Assembly (NCBI GenBank): GCA_025757645.1
Contig: CP107216.1
Span: 248,001-312,000 of the forward strand
Direction of reading: 5' to 3'
Source of the DNA: Clostridiales bacterium
GTDB taxonomy: Bacteria > Bacillota > Clostridia > Oscillospirales > Oscillospiraceae
DNA length: 64,000 nucleotides
The notes beneath the pieces are model-generated. The model searched no databases, was not told the DNA's origin, and saw only the letters and a program-made list of their open reading frames with translations. Each line of letters starts with the position of its first letter. Positions within the stretch are counted from its first letter, which is position 1. Position numbers and translations under genes: made by a program. Shown one piece after another: positions 1 to 9,345 of this stretch.

Positions 1-30
1 AAGGACACCAAACTATACGGTGTCCTTTTC
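1..30. terminator. Hairpin at left edge, probable terminator
   Basis: A 9-bp perfect stem (AAGGACACC / GGTGTCCTT) with a 9-nt loop is followed on the plus strand by TTTTC. It could end a gene lying left of the window, or act as a bidirectional terminator for the methylase gene on the minus strand. The window edge prevents a decision. Confidence 0.55.
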
Positions 31-60
31 AAATTCTTACGTCATATCAAGGCTCATTCA

Positions 61-83
61 ATCGTGGTAAATTCGTGGTAAAA
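61..83. repeat. Tandem TCGTGGTAAA repeat, 11-bp period
   Basis: TCGTGGTAAA occurs at 62-71 and again at 73-82, an 11-bp period that places both copies on the same helix face. Tightly spaced short direct repeats like this often are integrase arm sites at the edge of a mobile element. Their position just beyond the odd 3' end of the methylase gene fits an element end, but this is inference. Confidence 0.4.
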
Positions 84-144
84 TGAGTGCTTTCCTATAT
101 TTCAAAATGCTTGAAAGTATAGTGTTTATGCGGATAATCAAAAA

Positions 145-1764
145 TCAGATATAAAATTTAATAATAAACAATGGCTTTATCCGCATTTTTTGATTTACTG
201 CCAAGCCGCCATCATGCTGTAGCAAAACCCCATTCTCTGTGTCATCCGGAAATGTCCTCTTGTCATAATAGGTTTTGCTATACATGGTATGAATGCGCTT
301 AACACATAGCATTCCAAAATCATCTAATGTCTCGTTGGGAGCAATATCATAGCCATGAATTTCAATATTATCAATGTTTGCCTCTGCCTGACCCCAATAG
401 GCGCACATGATGCAGGCATCAATATTTGTGTGGAAGTGCCGTCTGTTAAACGCGAAACCTCCTAAGAATTCTTTATTGATCAAGTGCTGTGCTTTCCAAT
501 ACTTGACCGGGGAATAAACAATATAGCTATCCGTTGGCTGGCGCAGATAATACTTGAAGGCGGACCAAATAAAGGCGTTACCCAAATCATTGGTAGCAGT
601 CCCTTTGACCTCTTTTTTCATTTCTGAGACAACATAGCTGTTTTTCCATGTGGATGATTTCTTGCCTACACCATGACGTTGATGTTCAACGCTAGTTGTT
701 TCAGCGTAGGGCGGGTTTTCAAACAAAATCACCGTGCATTGCGGATTGTCAAGGTACTGCTTAATGACGGAATTTTCAATATATTCACGGCTTAAAGCGT
801 CCGCACCTGTTACAAGTCCGGCGTTGAATGTCTCAGCTGTTTCAACAGGCGGGATAATATGGCGCACTTTTGCACCGAGCAATTCTTGTAGCACCTTGTA
901 TTCGTAATATTCGACCGTAGAAACAATACAATGCGTGAGTTCATCGTCCGTCAATCCCGCCTCAAGATTGCCTGTCCCTGCACACCTGTCTAGAATGATA
1001 TAGTCATTTCCGGCGGGCACACGAGCAATAGCGGCACGTACAAGTTCGATCGACTTTTCAGCGTAAAGATGATGTGTATAGAATGCACCAAGGTTCTTTT
1101 TCTGCAAGGTGTCATTTAACTTGTCCATCAAGTAGTTAAACTTGATGTTTGTCTGTCCTTCATAAGGGTATATATACTGTGCAAAGTGAACTGGTTTTCT
1201 GATTTCACCAATTGTTTTATGCTTGCCTGTGTCATCACCCAAAAAGTCCTCTTTGCGCGCTGTGGGAACAGCCTTGTAAAAAGATGTAGCCCAACCGACG
1301 ATGCAGTTTTCATCAATATGTATTTTGGTAAAACTATTTTCTTTGAGCAAGGCAACAATACCTTCAGCATCAAGTTGCTTTTCATAATGCAGCACCCGCT
1401 CAGCATCTCCGCCAATAAATCCGCTGTTATCCTTTGATGCACCGCCGAAATACAGCTTTTCAATATCCGCCAAATAAGGCGCGGATCGGTACAGCCAAAC
1501 GCACGCGGCGTTCACATCTATGATCAGAATGTTAGCTGGAACAGGCTTCCCCTTGACACGCAGAGCAGACAGGTATTTGATACACTGAAACAGCACAGAG
1601 TTCAAATCTGTAACGTGAAGCTTAAACTCTAACAGATTGCCATTGATAACGCCATCGTTGCTGTCAGATATAATTTCATCAATATTTAATTGGGGATCAA
1701 CACGTGGAAGAAAAGTCTTGTAAAAATCAAGCTGACCATCTCTTTCCAAGACATACTTATCCAT
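145..1764 (-). CDS. Fused nuclease and N6-adenine DNA methyltransferase (type IIG-like), C-terminus probably altered
   Basis: Likely a single-chain restriction-modification enzyme. Counting from the proposed start, an N-terminal PD-(D/E)xK signature is visible (D37, then E46-F-K48 in LLEFK). An N6-methyltransferase follows, with motif I DRCAGTG near residue 256 and motif IV ENPPY near 350. The frame is open up to an ATG at 1857, but that codon lies inside a 21-bp palindrome. The ATG at 1764 is preceded by AAGGCGGG and gives a more natural N-terminus. At about 540 residues it lacks the large specificity region usual for type IIG enzymes. Its last 15 or so residues (KMRIKPLFIIKFYI) look like out-of-family read-through, so the 3' end may have been replaced by an insertion or deletion. 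It could also be a stand-alone methylase. Confidence 0.65.
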   Translation of the reverse strand: MDKYVLERDGQLDFYKTFLPRVDPQLNIDEIISDSNDGVINGNLLEFKLHVTDLNSVLFQCIKYLSALRVKGKPVPANILIIDVNAACVWLYRSAPYLADIEKLYFGGASKDNSGFIGGDAERVLHYEKQLDAEGIVALLKENSFTKIHIDENCIVGWATSFYKAVPTARKEDFLGDDTGKHKTIGEIRKPVHFAQYIYPYEGQTNIKFNYLMDKLNDTLQKKNLGAFYTHHLYAEKSIELVRAAIARVPAGNDYIILDRCAGTGNLEAGLTDDELTHCIVSTVEYYEYKVLQELLGAKVRHIIPPVETAETFNAGLVTGADALSREYIENSVIKQYLDNPQCTVILFENPPYAETTSVEHQRHGVGKKSSTWKNSYVVSEMKKEVKGTATNDLGNAFIWSAFKYYLRQPTDSYIVYSPVKYWKAQHLINKEFLGGFAFNRRHFHTNIDACIMCAYWGQAEANIDNIEIHGYDIAPNETLDDFGMLCVKRIHTMYSKTYYDKRTFPDDTENGVLLQHDGGLAVNQKMRIKPLFIIKFYI

Positions 1765-1944
1765 AACAAGCCCGCCTTTTCCGCTAATAATCCGCGCCGT
1801 TTCACGGCTATCGTGACAGGCCATTAGAGGCTTATCATGGTTTATGCAATAAACCATGAGGCTGGCCAGCCTCGATTTTTTGTATGCCTATTATAGCATT
1901 TTCTGCTTAAAACACAAGGAATAATTAACAAGGGCAAAAGCAAA

Positions 1945-1982
1945 ACCCCGGGAACCTGTGCACGATGCACAGATTCCCGGGG
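1945..1982 (-). terminator. Terminator of clpB
   Basis: A long GC-rich hairpin: ACCCCGGGAA pairs with TTCCCGGGGT and an inner CTGTGCA pairs with TGCACAG. It lies 14 bases beyond the clpB stop codon. On the minus strand it is followed by TTTTGCTTTTG, the expected T-rich tail. Confidence 0.8.
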
Positions 1983-1995
1983 TCATTTTTATGCC

Positions 1996-4590
<2,595 letters not shown>

Positions 4591-4599
4591 AGTCGGGTT

Positions 4600-4628
4600 G
4601 CTGCGTGTTCCGGCACGCAGCGCCTCCT
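4600..4628 (-). promoter_or_regulatory. Hairpin between Shine-Dalgarno and clpB start
   Basis: On the minus strand AGGAGG (4623-4628) is separated from the clpB ATG (4588-4590) by about 32 bases. These hold a perfect 8-bp hairpin (GCTGCGTG / CACGCAGC, loop CCGGAA, 4600-4621). With the hairpin looped out, the distance from AGGAGG to ATG becomes roughly 10 bases, which is functional. A structure controlling translation of a heat-shock gene is plausible but unproven. Confidence 0.5.
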
Positions 4629-4650
4629 TTCATGGATGGTTGCGAATGGA

Positions 4651-5292
4651 TCAGATGAGGATCGCCGCGCGCTGCTGCTGCGCGCAGTAGAGCGCCTCGA
4701 TCTCAGGCGGGGTGTACTTCCCGGCGAGGTATGCCTTCATGAGCCGGTCAAACAGCTGCACGTAGTCCGAGATCGCGCGGGCAATCTCCTCGCTCGTGTA
4801 GTCGTGATCGGGCGGCAGCGAGAGCGTGCGCACGAACTTGCCGTCGTACAGCGCGTAATCCGGCTCCACGCCGGACAGGTGCGCGTCCTCGATCTGCTTC
4901 CAGAGGCGGAAAAACTGCGTCATGCTCTGCAGCAGTTGCGCCGACTGGGTGCGGAAGATGACGGCCAGCTCGCCGAGCCCCTCCTGCTTGTCGCCGTAGA
5001 GCGCGACCTCGTACTTGACCGTCGGGCGGTACTTGTACTCCAGGCTGCTCTTGAGCGACATGCTCGTCGTGTGCGGCGCGAAAAACGGCACCAGGTCGCG
5101 CGCCGGCGCGACGAGCTGCTCGATCTCGTGGAAGATGTTCTCGATGCGGCGCTCCGGCGTCACGACCGAGGTATAGTCGGCAAGGATCTGATTGATGAGT
5201 GCCGAGCGGTTCGTGCCCATGCGGTGGGCCATGCGGTCGATCTCGCGCACGACCTCCTCGTTGAGCATGAGGCTGTATAGAGTTTTCTTCAT
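4651..5292 (-). CDS. Ribbon-helix-helix (CopG-type) domain protein
   Basis: The first 45 residues (MKKTLYSLMLNEEVVREID, then NRSALINQIL) have the ribbon-helix-helix pattern of CopG/Arc DNA-binding proteins. The remaining 165 residues are not recognised and look cytoplasmic. The reading frame extends upstream to 5361, but a consensus promoter at 5329-5357 would place the transcript start inside that extension, so the ATG at 5292 is chosen. It is the first gene of a probable two-gene unit with clpB. It may be a regulator of that unit, but no operator is visible. It could equally be an antitoxin-like fold without a toxin partner. Confidence 0.75.
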   Translation of the reverse strand: MKKTLYSLMLNEEVVREIDRMAHRMGTNRSALINQILADYTSVVTPERRIENIFHEIEQLVAPARDLVPFFAPHTTSMSLKSSLEYKYRPTVKYEVALYGDKQEGLGELAVIFRTQSAQLLQSMTQFFRLWKQIEDAHLSGVEPDYALYDGKFVRTLSLPPDHDYTSEEIARAISDYVQLFDRLMKAYLAGKYTPPEIEALYCAQQQRAAILI

Positions 5293-5328
5293 CGGTTGGT
5301 CACCGCTTTCTTTTTTCTTACATTGTGC

Positions 5329-5357
5329 ATTGTACACCCGCCTTATAACTTTGTCAA
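5329..5357 (-). promoter_or_regulatory. Sigma-A promoter of the RHH-clpB unit
   Basis: On the minus strand TTGACA (5352-5357) and TACAAT (5329-5334) are separated by 17 bases. The match to the vegetative promoter consensus is near perfect. Transcription would start near 5322, 30 bases before the ATG at 5292. Confidence 0.8.
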
Positions 5358-5411
5358 GCATTTTTATATAAATTTATACGCAAATTATATAATTTTTTTC
5401 GGCGTCAAAAT

Positions 5412-5438
5412 TGCCCGGACACGTTCCGTGTCCGGGCA
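5412..5438 (-). terminator. Terminator of the CLC gene
   Basis: A perfect 12-bp stem (TGCCCGGACACG / CGTGTCCGGGCA) with a 3-nt loop lies 13 bases past the stop codon of the CLC gene. The minus-strand tail is ATTTTGACGCC, a short T run. Confidence 0.75.
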
Positions 5439-5451
5439 TGGCGCTTGCATT

Positions 5452-6717
5452 TTATTTTGCGTGGATGTTGATAAACTCCGTCCTCAGCTTGGAATAAAGG
5501 ATCTTCTGGCTGCTGTAGAGCCCGAAGTAGCCCGAGAGCATATAGGCGATGCCGCACGCGAGTGCAAAGTACACGAGCTGCCCCGCGCCGAAGAGCTCGA
5601 TGCTCAGCACGATCGACGCGATCGGGCAGTTGACCGCGCCGCAGAACACGCACACGAGTCCGAGCGCCGCGGCAAATCCGGCCGGGATGCCGAGCAGTCC
5701 GCCGAGCACACAGCCGAGCGTCGCGCCGATGAAAAACGTCGGCACGACCTCGCCGCCCTTGAACCCGCTGCCGATGGTGACAGCGGTGAACAGCAGCTTC
5801 CAGAAAAATGCGTCCGGCGCGGCCTGCCCGCCCTCGATGGCGCGGGTGATGACGTCCATGCCGGCGCCGTTGTAGTCCCCCGTGTCAACGAGCAGCGTCA
5901 GCACGACCACGATCGCGCCGCCGGCGGCGATGCGCAGCCACGGGTTCTGGATGCGGCCGGCAAAGAGCCGCTCCGTGCCGTGCATGGTCACGCAAAAGAG
6001 GATGCTCATGAGCGAGCACACGGCGGCGAGCGCCGCCACGCGCAGAAGCAGCAGCTTCGGCACGGCCGTGAGCGCGAACGTGAAGTGCGTCGGCGCGATG
6101 CCGAAGGCATTCGAGATCGCGAGCGCCGCGAGCGACGCGACGATGCACGGCACGAGCGCGGAGTAATAAAACACGCCCACGCTGATGACCTCGAGCGCGA
6201 AGATCGTCGCCGTCAGCGGCGTGCCGAACAGGGCCGAGAACACGGCGCTCATGCCGCAGAGCGTGGCGATGCGCATGTCCTTTTCATCGAGGCGGAACAG
6301 CTGCCCGACGTAGCAGCCGAGGCTGCCGCCGATCTGCAGCGCAGCGCCCTCGCGCCCGGCGCTGCCGCCGAACAGGTGCGTAATAACGGTCGACAGATAG
6401 ATCGCCGGCACGAGCAGCAGCGGCACCTTGTCGCCGAAGTGGATGGCGTCGATGATGGCGTTGGTGTTCTTGTTTTCCATTTTGGTCAGGCGGTAAATGG
6501 CCGCGATGAGCAGGCCGCCTATTGGCAGCAGCCACAGCAGCCACGGGTGCGCGGCGCGAAACGCCGCCGCCCAGTTCACGCTCAGGTGAAAGGCCGAGCC
6601 GACCAGCCCGCCGATGCCGCCGGTCACGCCCGCGATCACGAGCCACTTGAGAAACGTGCGCACGAACTGCCACATGGTGCGCGCCTCGCGTTCGGCCTCT
6701 TTTTTCATATCGTCCAC
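5452..6717 (-). CDS. CLC-family anion/proton antiporter, likely fluoride exporter type
   Basis: Polytopic membrane protein of about 420 residues with the CLC repeat architecture. The GREGA motif (in GGSAGREGAALQIG) replaces the GKEGP of chloride-type CLCs and resembles the GREGT-like motif of the fluoride-exporting CLC-F branch. The stretch NTNAIIDAIH resembles the GNNLIID segment of that branch. A second conserved region reads GFKGGEVVPTFFIGA. The frame is open to 6807, but a promoter-like pair (TTGTAT, 17 bases, TAATAT) lies at 6752-6780 inside that extension. A GTG at 6717 has AAGGA about 10 bases before it, and the ATG at 6708 is an alternative. I see no fluoride riboswitch upstream. CLC family membership is secure; the ion is inferred. 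Confidence 0.85.
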   Translation of the reverse strand: MDDMKKEAEREARTMWQFVRTFLKWLVIAGVTGGIGGLVGSAFHLSVNWAAAFRAAHPWLLWLLPIGGLLIAAIYRLTKMENKNTNAIIDAIHFGDKVPLLLVPAIYLSTVITHLFGGSAGREGAALQIGGSLGCYVGQLFRLDEKDMRIATLCGMSAVFSALFGTPLTATIFALEVISVGVFYYSALVPCIVASLAALAISNAFGIAPTHFTFALTAVPKLLLLRVAALAAVCSLMSILFCVTMHGTERLFAGRIQNPWLRIAAGGAIVVVLTLLVDTGDYNGAGMDVITRAIEGGQAAPDAFFWKLLFTAVTIGSGFKGGEVVPTFFIGATLGCVLGGLLGIPAGFAAALGLVCVFCGAVNCPIASIVLSIELFGAGQLVYFALACGIAYMLSGYFGLYSSQKILYSKLRTEFINIHAK

Positions 6718-6751
6718 GGTGATGGTGTCCTTTTTGCGCAGAATTTGCGCC

Positions 6752-6780
6752 ATATTAGCGCATACGCAAGTACTATACAA
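6752..6780 (-). promoter_or_regulatory. Probable promoter of the CLC gene
   Basis: Minus-strand TTGTAT (6775-6780) and TAATAT (6752-6757) with a 17-base spacer. If used, it excludes the upstream ATG codons at 6807 and 6753 as translation starts. Confidence 0.6.
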
Positions 6781-6866
6781 CAGAATTTGCAGAAATTCCA
6801 CCGCCATACTTGATTTTTTTCGCGGGATTGGTTATAATCATCCGTGCGTTCGTGAAACGCATTCAT

Positions 6867-6907
6867 GGATAGGTATCGAAGTGGTCATAACGGCCCTGAC
6901 TCGAAAT
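6867..6907 (+). pseudogene. tRNA-Ser 5' half, relic 1
   Basis: These 41 bases match the first half of the intact tRNA-Ser at 7267 with three mismatches, and end just after the anticodon loop (CTCGAAAT). The variable arm, T arm and acceptor 3' strand are missing. A clean break inside the anticodon arm suggests recombination by an integrase that uses this tRNA as its target. Confidence 0.75.
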
Positions 6908-7063
6908 TTCGGCAGAAGCTGGGAATTTCATCCCCCTGATTCTCCTTGATATTCCTCAACACAGAAAATCTCAAAATCGAATATTTTTTGCCGTCTCTCC
7001 TGTTTTCTCTCCAACGAATTTTTGAGCAAATTTCTGGAAAGAAAACCGGACGAAAATAGACAC

Positions 7064-7103
7064 GGAGAGTTGTCCGAGTGGTCGAAGGTGCAGCACTCGA
7101 AAT
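7064..7103 (+). pseudogene. tRNA-Ser 5' half, relic 2
   Basis: Begins GGAGAGTTGTCCGAGTGGTC, with the acceptor and D arms of a different tRNA-Ser, and runs to CACTCGAAAT. It then diverges at the same anticodon-loop position as relic 1. The 3' half is absent. It is a second scar at the same recombination point. Confidence 0.75.
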
Positions 7104-7187
7104 CCTCCGCAGCTCAGGCTTTTTCGTCCACCCGTTTCCCTTTGTTTTCAAGGGTTTTCGCGGGTTCTAAAAACTAAATATTTCGCT

Positions 7188-7208
7188 GTTCTAACACGCC
7201 GTTCTAAC
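7188..7208 (-). repeat. Two GTTAGAAC sites left of tRNA-Ser
   Basis: GTTCTAAC, the complement of GTTAGAAC, occurs at 7188-7195 and 7201-7208. The same 8-mer occurs in the other orientation at 7430-7469, so an inverted family of sites brackets the tRNA gene. Integrase arm-type sites are the likeliest reading. Confidence 0.5.
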
Positions 7209-7266
7209 ATTTTGGTTTTCCCTCTTTTTTGAGGTTCAAGATGTTTTGACCGTGTTTGACATACAC

Positions 7267-7355
7267 GGAGAGGTATCGAAGTGGTCATAACGGGGCTGAC
7301 TCGAAATCAGTTTGCGAGCAATCGCACATGGGTTCGAATCCCATCCTCTCCGCCA
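7267..7355 (+). tRNA. tRNA-Ser(CGA)
   Basis: Complete class II tRNA. The acceptor stem GGAGAGG pairs with CCTCTCC, followed by discriminator G and an encoded CCA. The anticodon arm is GCTGA-CTCGAAA-TCAGT with anticodon CGA, reading the serine codon UCG. A long variable arm (TGCGA / TCGCA), typical of serine tRNAs, and a T arm ATGGG-TTCGAAT-CCCAT are present. A strong terminator follows three bases later. It marks the chromosome side of the element junction. Confidence 0.97.
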
Positions 7356-7357
7356 AA

Positions 7358-7391
7358 AAAGTCCAGCAAACTCAAGGGTTTGCTGGACTTT
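7358..7391 (+). terminator. Terminator of tRNA-Ser
   Basis: Perfect 14-bp stem (AAAGTCCAGCAAAC / GTTTGCTGGACTTT), six-base loop, then CCTTTTTTG on the plus strand. Confidence 0.9.
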
Positions 7392-7429
7392 CCTTTTTTG
7401 TCCGACTCCTTGAATTTTCCGATTTTCGC

Positions 7430-7469
7430 GTTAGAACGGCGTTAGAATTGGCCGTTTTTGCGTTAGAAC
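7430..7469 (+). repeat. Three GTTAGAAC/T sites between tRNA-Ser and integrase
   Basis: GTTAGAAC at 7430-7437, GTTAGAAT at 7441-7448 and GTTAGAAC at 7462-7469, spaced 11 and 21 bases, which is close to whole helical turns. They sit directly beyond the 3' end of the integrase gene, where arm-type binding sites of tyrosine integrases usually lie. Confidence 0.55.
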
Positions 7470-7484
7470 AGCGTGTTTTTTTAG

Positions 7485-8723
7485 TCAAAAACCCGGGTTC
7501 AAATCCGGTTCTGTTATTTTGCCCTGCTCGGTTACATTTTCCCAGCGGCTCCCGAAATCATCTGACCTCGGAAGGAGCATTCCCTGCTCCATGGCCTGCG
7601 CCGAGGATATTTTGGATCTGTAGTCGAGATGGGCATAAATATTAGCGGTCGTGCTGAAATCCGAGTGGCCGAGCCATTCTTGGATTTGCTTTAACGGCAC
7701 GCCGTTGGCCAGCAGCAAGCTGGCGCAGCTATGGCGAAGATCATGAAACCGCATCTTCGGCATCCCGTGTTTTGCTATGTACTTAGGAAAGTACTCCGTC
7801 AAATAGTTGGGGCGCATGCGCTCTCCCAGCTCGTTCACAAAGACATAACCGTCGTACTCGTAGTTATAGCAATTGCCGCAAACTTTCTTGTTTAGCTCCT
7901 GGGCCTCTTTTACCTTTTGAAAGTAGTCGCGGAAGCTCCCCACCAAAGGAAGCGTTCTCAGGCTTGATTTGGTCTTAGCAGAATCCTGCTCGATAATTTT
8001 CATGGTGCCGTCAATCGTTGCCTCAGTGACTGTTCGTTTGATGGTCAGCGTTCCGCGATTGAAATCGATCGCATCCCACTTTAACCCGAGCACCTCACCA
8101 CGGCGCAGTCCATAAAAAGCAGCAACCAAAACCGGAAGCTCCAGCCGCGTTCCCTTGACAATCTCGAACAACTTCTGCATTTGCTCTGCGTCAAGAAAGG
8201 TCGGCTGAAACGAGTTCTTCCTCGGCCTATCCACCTTCATGGCAACATTCTGCGGTACCATGTCGGTTTTCATCGCATACTTCAAGGCCTGATAAATCAC
8301 CGCATGATAGTGGATAACTGAATTCGGCGTAACGGTTTTCAGCTTCTCCGTATAAAACTGTTGGATGTGCCGAGCCTCCAGCTCTTTTAAGGTTAGCTCT
8401 TTTTTGCGGAAATACGGGCCAATCGTGCTTTTGACCATCCCTTGATACGAGCCGAATGTTGCGGGCTTGATCCTCGCTCTGACAACCTCAAGCCATTGAT
8501 CCAAATAGTCTGCAAAGAGCATATTGGAGTTTAATTCTCCAGCAGCCGGAGGAATCTCAAATTCGCTGCGAATACGAATAAGTTCCTGTTCTGCCCGGCG
8601 CTTATTGCCTTTTTGGGGCAATCCTGTCGATACCCATTTTTGATGGCGTTTTCCTGCTGCGTCCTGATAGCTGAGAACGGCATAATAGTAGCCGTTCTTC
8701 AGCGCAAGAGTTCCTGATACCAT
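7485..8723 (-). CDS. int: Tyrosine site-specific integrase of the ICE
   Basis: Catalyses integration and excision of the element by strand exchange at att sites. The N-terminal arm-binding domain contains KNGYYYAVLSY. A SAM-like core-binding domain (about 60-160) follows, then the catalytic domain with the expected residues: R in GLRRGE, HxxR in HDLRH, a late H in GHSD, and the tyrosine nucleophile in TANIYAHLD. The start at 8723 has an ideal GGAGG seven to eight bases before it; an upstream ATG at 8762 lacks this. The last codons spell GGGTTCAAATCC on the plus strand, matching the T-loop of the neighbouring tRNA-Ser at 11 of 12 positions, a possible attachment core inside the integrase gene. 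Confidence 0.93.
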   Translation of the reverse strand: MVSGTLALKNGYYYAVLSYQDAAGKRHQKWVSTGLPQKGNKRRAEQELIRIRSEFEIPPAAGELNSNMLFADYLDQWLEVVRARIKPATFGSYQGMVKSTIGPYFRKKELTLKELEARHIQQFYTEKLKTVTPNSVIHYHAVIYQALKYAMKTDMVPQNVAMKVDRPRKNSFQPTFLDAEQMQKLFEIVKGTRLELPVLVAAFYGLRRGEVLGLKWDAIDFNRGTLTIKRTVTEATIDGTMKIIEQDSAKTKSSLRTLPLVGSFRDYFQKVKEAQELNKKVCGNCYNYEYDGYVFVNELGERMRPNYLTEYFPKYIAKHGMPKMRFHDLRHSCASLLLANGVPLKQIQEWLGHSDFSTTANIYAHLDYRSKISSAQAMEQGMLLPRSDDFGSRWENVTEQGKITEPDLNPGF

Positions 8724-8760
8724 TTTTATTACCTCCGGAATCATTGAATTGTATACAGGC

Positions 8761-8808
8761 ATCTCCCACCGACATCTATATTTTATTCGGTCGGTGGGAG
8801 ATACTCAA
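8761..8808 (-). promoter_or_regulatory. Integrase promoter embedded in a 13-bp inverted repeat
   Basis: Inverted repeat arms at 8761-8773 and 8790-8802 (ATCTCCCACCGAC / GTCGGTGGGAGAT). On the minus strand a promoter-like pair TTGAGT (8803-8808) and TAAAAT (8780-8785) with a 17-base spacer overlaps it. The -10 box falls in the loop and one arm fills the spacer, as expected of an operator. It lies between xis and int. Confidence 0.55.
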
Positions 8809-8831
8809 ATATGCGATCATCAAAACAGAGT

Positions 8832-9062
8832 TCAAATCACACTTTTTCCCTGATCCATGACATACTCGATGACATTGACCTTGGGTATCCGGAACGCATT
8901 TCCGATTTTCAGTCCTCTGATATACCCGTCATTGATCAAGTCATAGGCAAGATGGCGGCTGATACCAAGCATCGATTGGAGCTGAGTGATGTTCACAATG
9001 TCCGGATACTCCGGAAACATCATCAAGTACAGTTCTCTCAGCTCAGACTTTTTCATTGCCAT
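8832..9062 (-). CDS. xis: Excisionase, MerR-type HTH_17 family
   Basis: 76 residues with one winged-helix motif (NITQLQSMLGISRHLAYDLI, then GLKIGNAFRIPKVNVIEY), the pattern of small excisionase or DNA-binding proteins placed beside ICE integrases. It would bend the attachment site and direct the integrase to excision. The start at 9062 has GAGGTGG seven bases upstream and overlaps the end of the preceding gene. A second ATG at 9056 overlaps that gene's stop as ATGA. Co-expression with the 75-residue zinc-binding protein is likely. Confidence 0.85.
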   Translation of the reverse strand: MAMKKSELRELYLMMFPEYPDIVNITQLQSMLGISRHLAYDLINDGYIRGLKIGNAFRIPKVNVIEYVMDQGKSVI

Positions 9063-9280
9063 TCGTCTGCCACCTCATCTTTCTTTTCTGTTTTGGAGTA
9101 GATGATGAAATCGTACCCGTTGCGATAATTACAGAAATCACAGCGCTCTTTTGCTTGTCCGTGATTTTCCCGCACGATCTTATAGCTTCCTGTGTCAAGG
9201 AACTGACCAAGGCAAACCGGGCAAAGGCACAAATACATCGGTCTATTCAAAACGGAGTTCTTCTCGTTCAAATGGTTCAT
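9053..9280 (-). CDS. Small zinc-ribbon protein
   Basis: 75 residues with two CxxC pairs (CPVC and CDFC), so probably a structural zinc ribbon. Function is unknown; small zinc-ribbon proteins are common beside excisionase genes in Tn1549-like elements. AAAGGAG nine bases before the ATG supports the start. It overlaps the excisionase gene, so the two are translationally coupled. Confidence 0.7.
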   Translation of the reverse strand: MNHLNEKNSVLNRPMYLCLCPVCLGQFLDTGSYKIVRENHGQAKERCDFCNYRNGYDFIIYSKTEKKDEVADEWQ

Positions 9281-9345
9281 ATTCTGCTGCTCCTTTGTTT
9301 TCGAAATAATCCTTTCACTTGGTAGGCAACGAAAACGGGCAAAAA

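Noticed and set aside
128..186. Inverted repeat ATGCGGATAA/TTATCCGCAT as a terminator of the methylase
   Set aside because: The loop is about 40 bases, the repeat straddles the stop codon, and no T-tract follows on the minus strand.
1837..1857. The ATG at 1857 as start of the methylase
   Set aside because: It lies inside a 21-bp palindrome, lacks a ribosome site, and the first 31 residues look unlike the family; the ATG at 1764 is better.
5296..6813. A 505-residue plus-strand open frame opposite the CLC gene
   Set aside because: His/Arg/Glu/Ala-biased antisense shadow of a clear membrane protein; no domain.
6808..6866. Fluoride riboswitch upstream of the CLC gene
   Set aside because: The conserved riboswitch core could not be found in the leader; the region soon becomes tRNA relic sequence.
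7485..7515. A tRNA 3' fragment (T-arm-like GGGTTCAAATCC) as a separate relic
   Set aside because: Only three T-stem pairs form and no acceptor strand follows, so it is treated as a possible attachment core rather than a tRNA piece.
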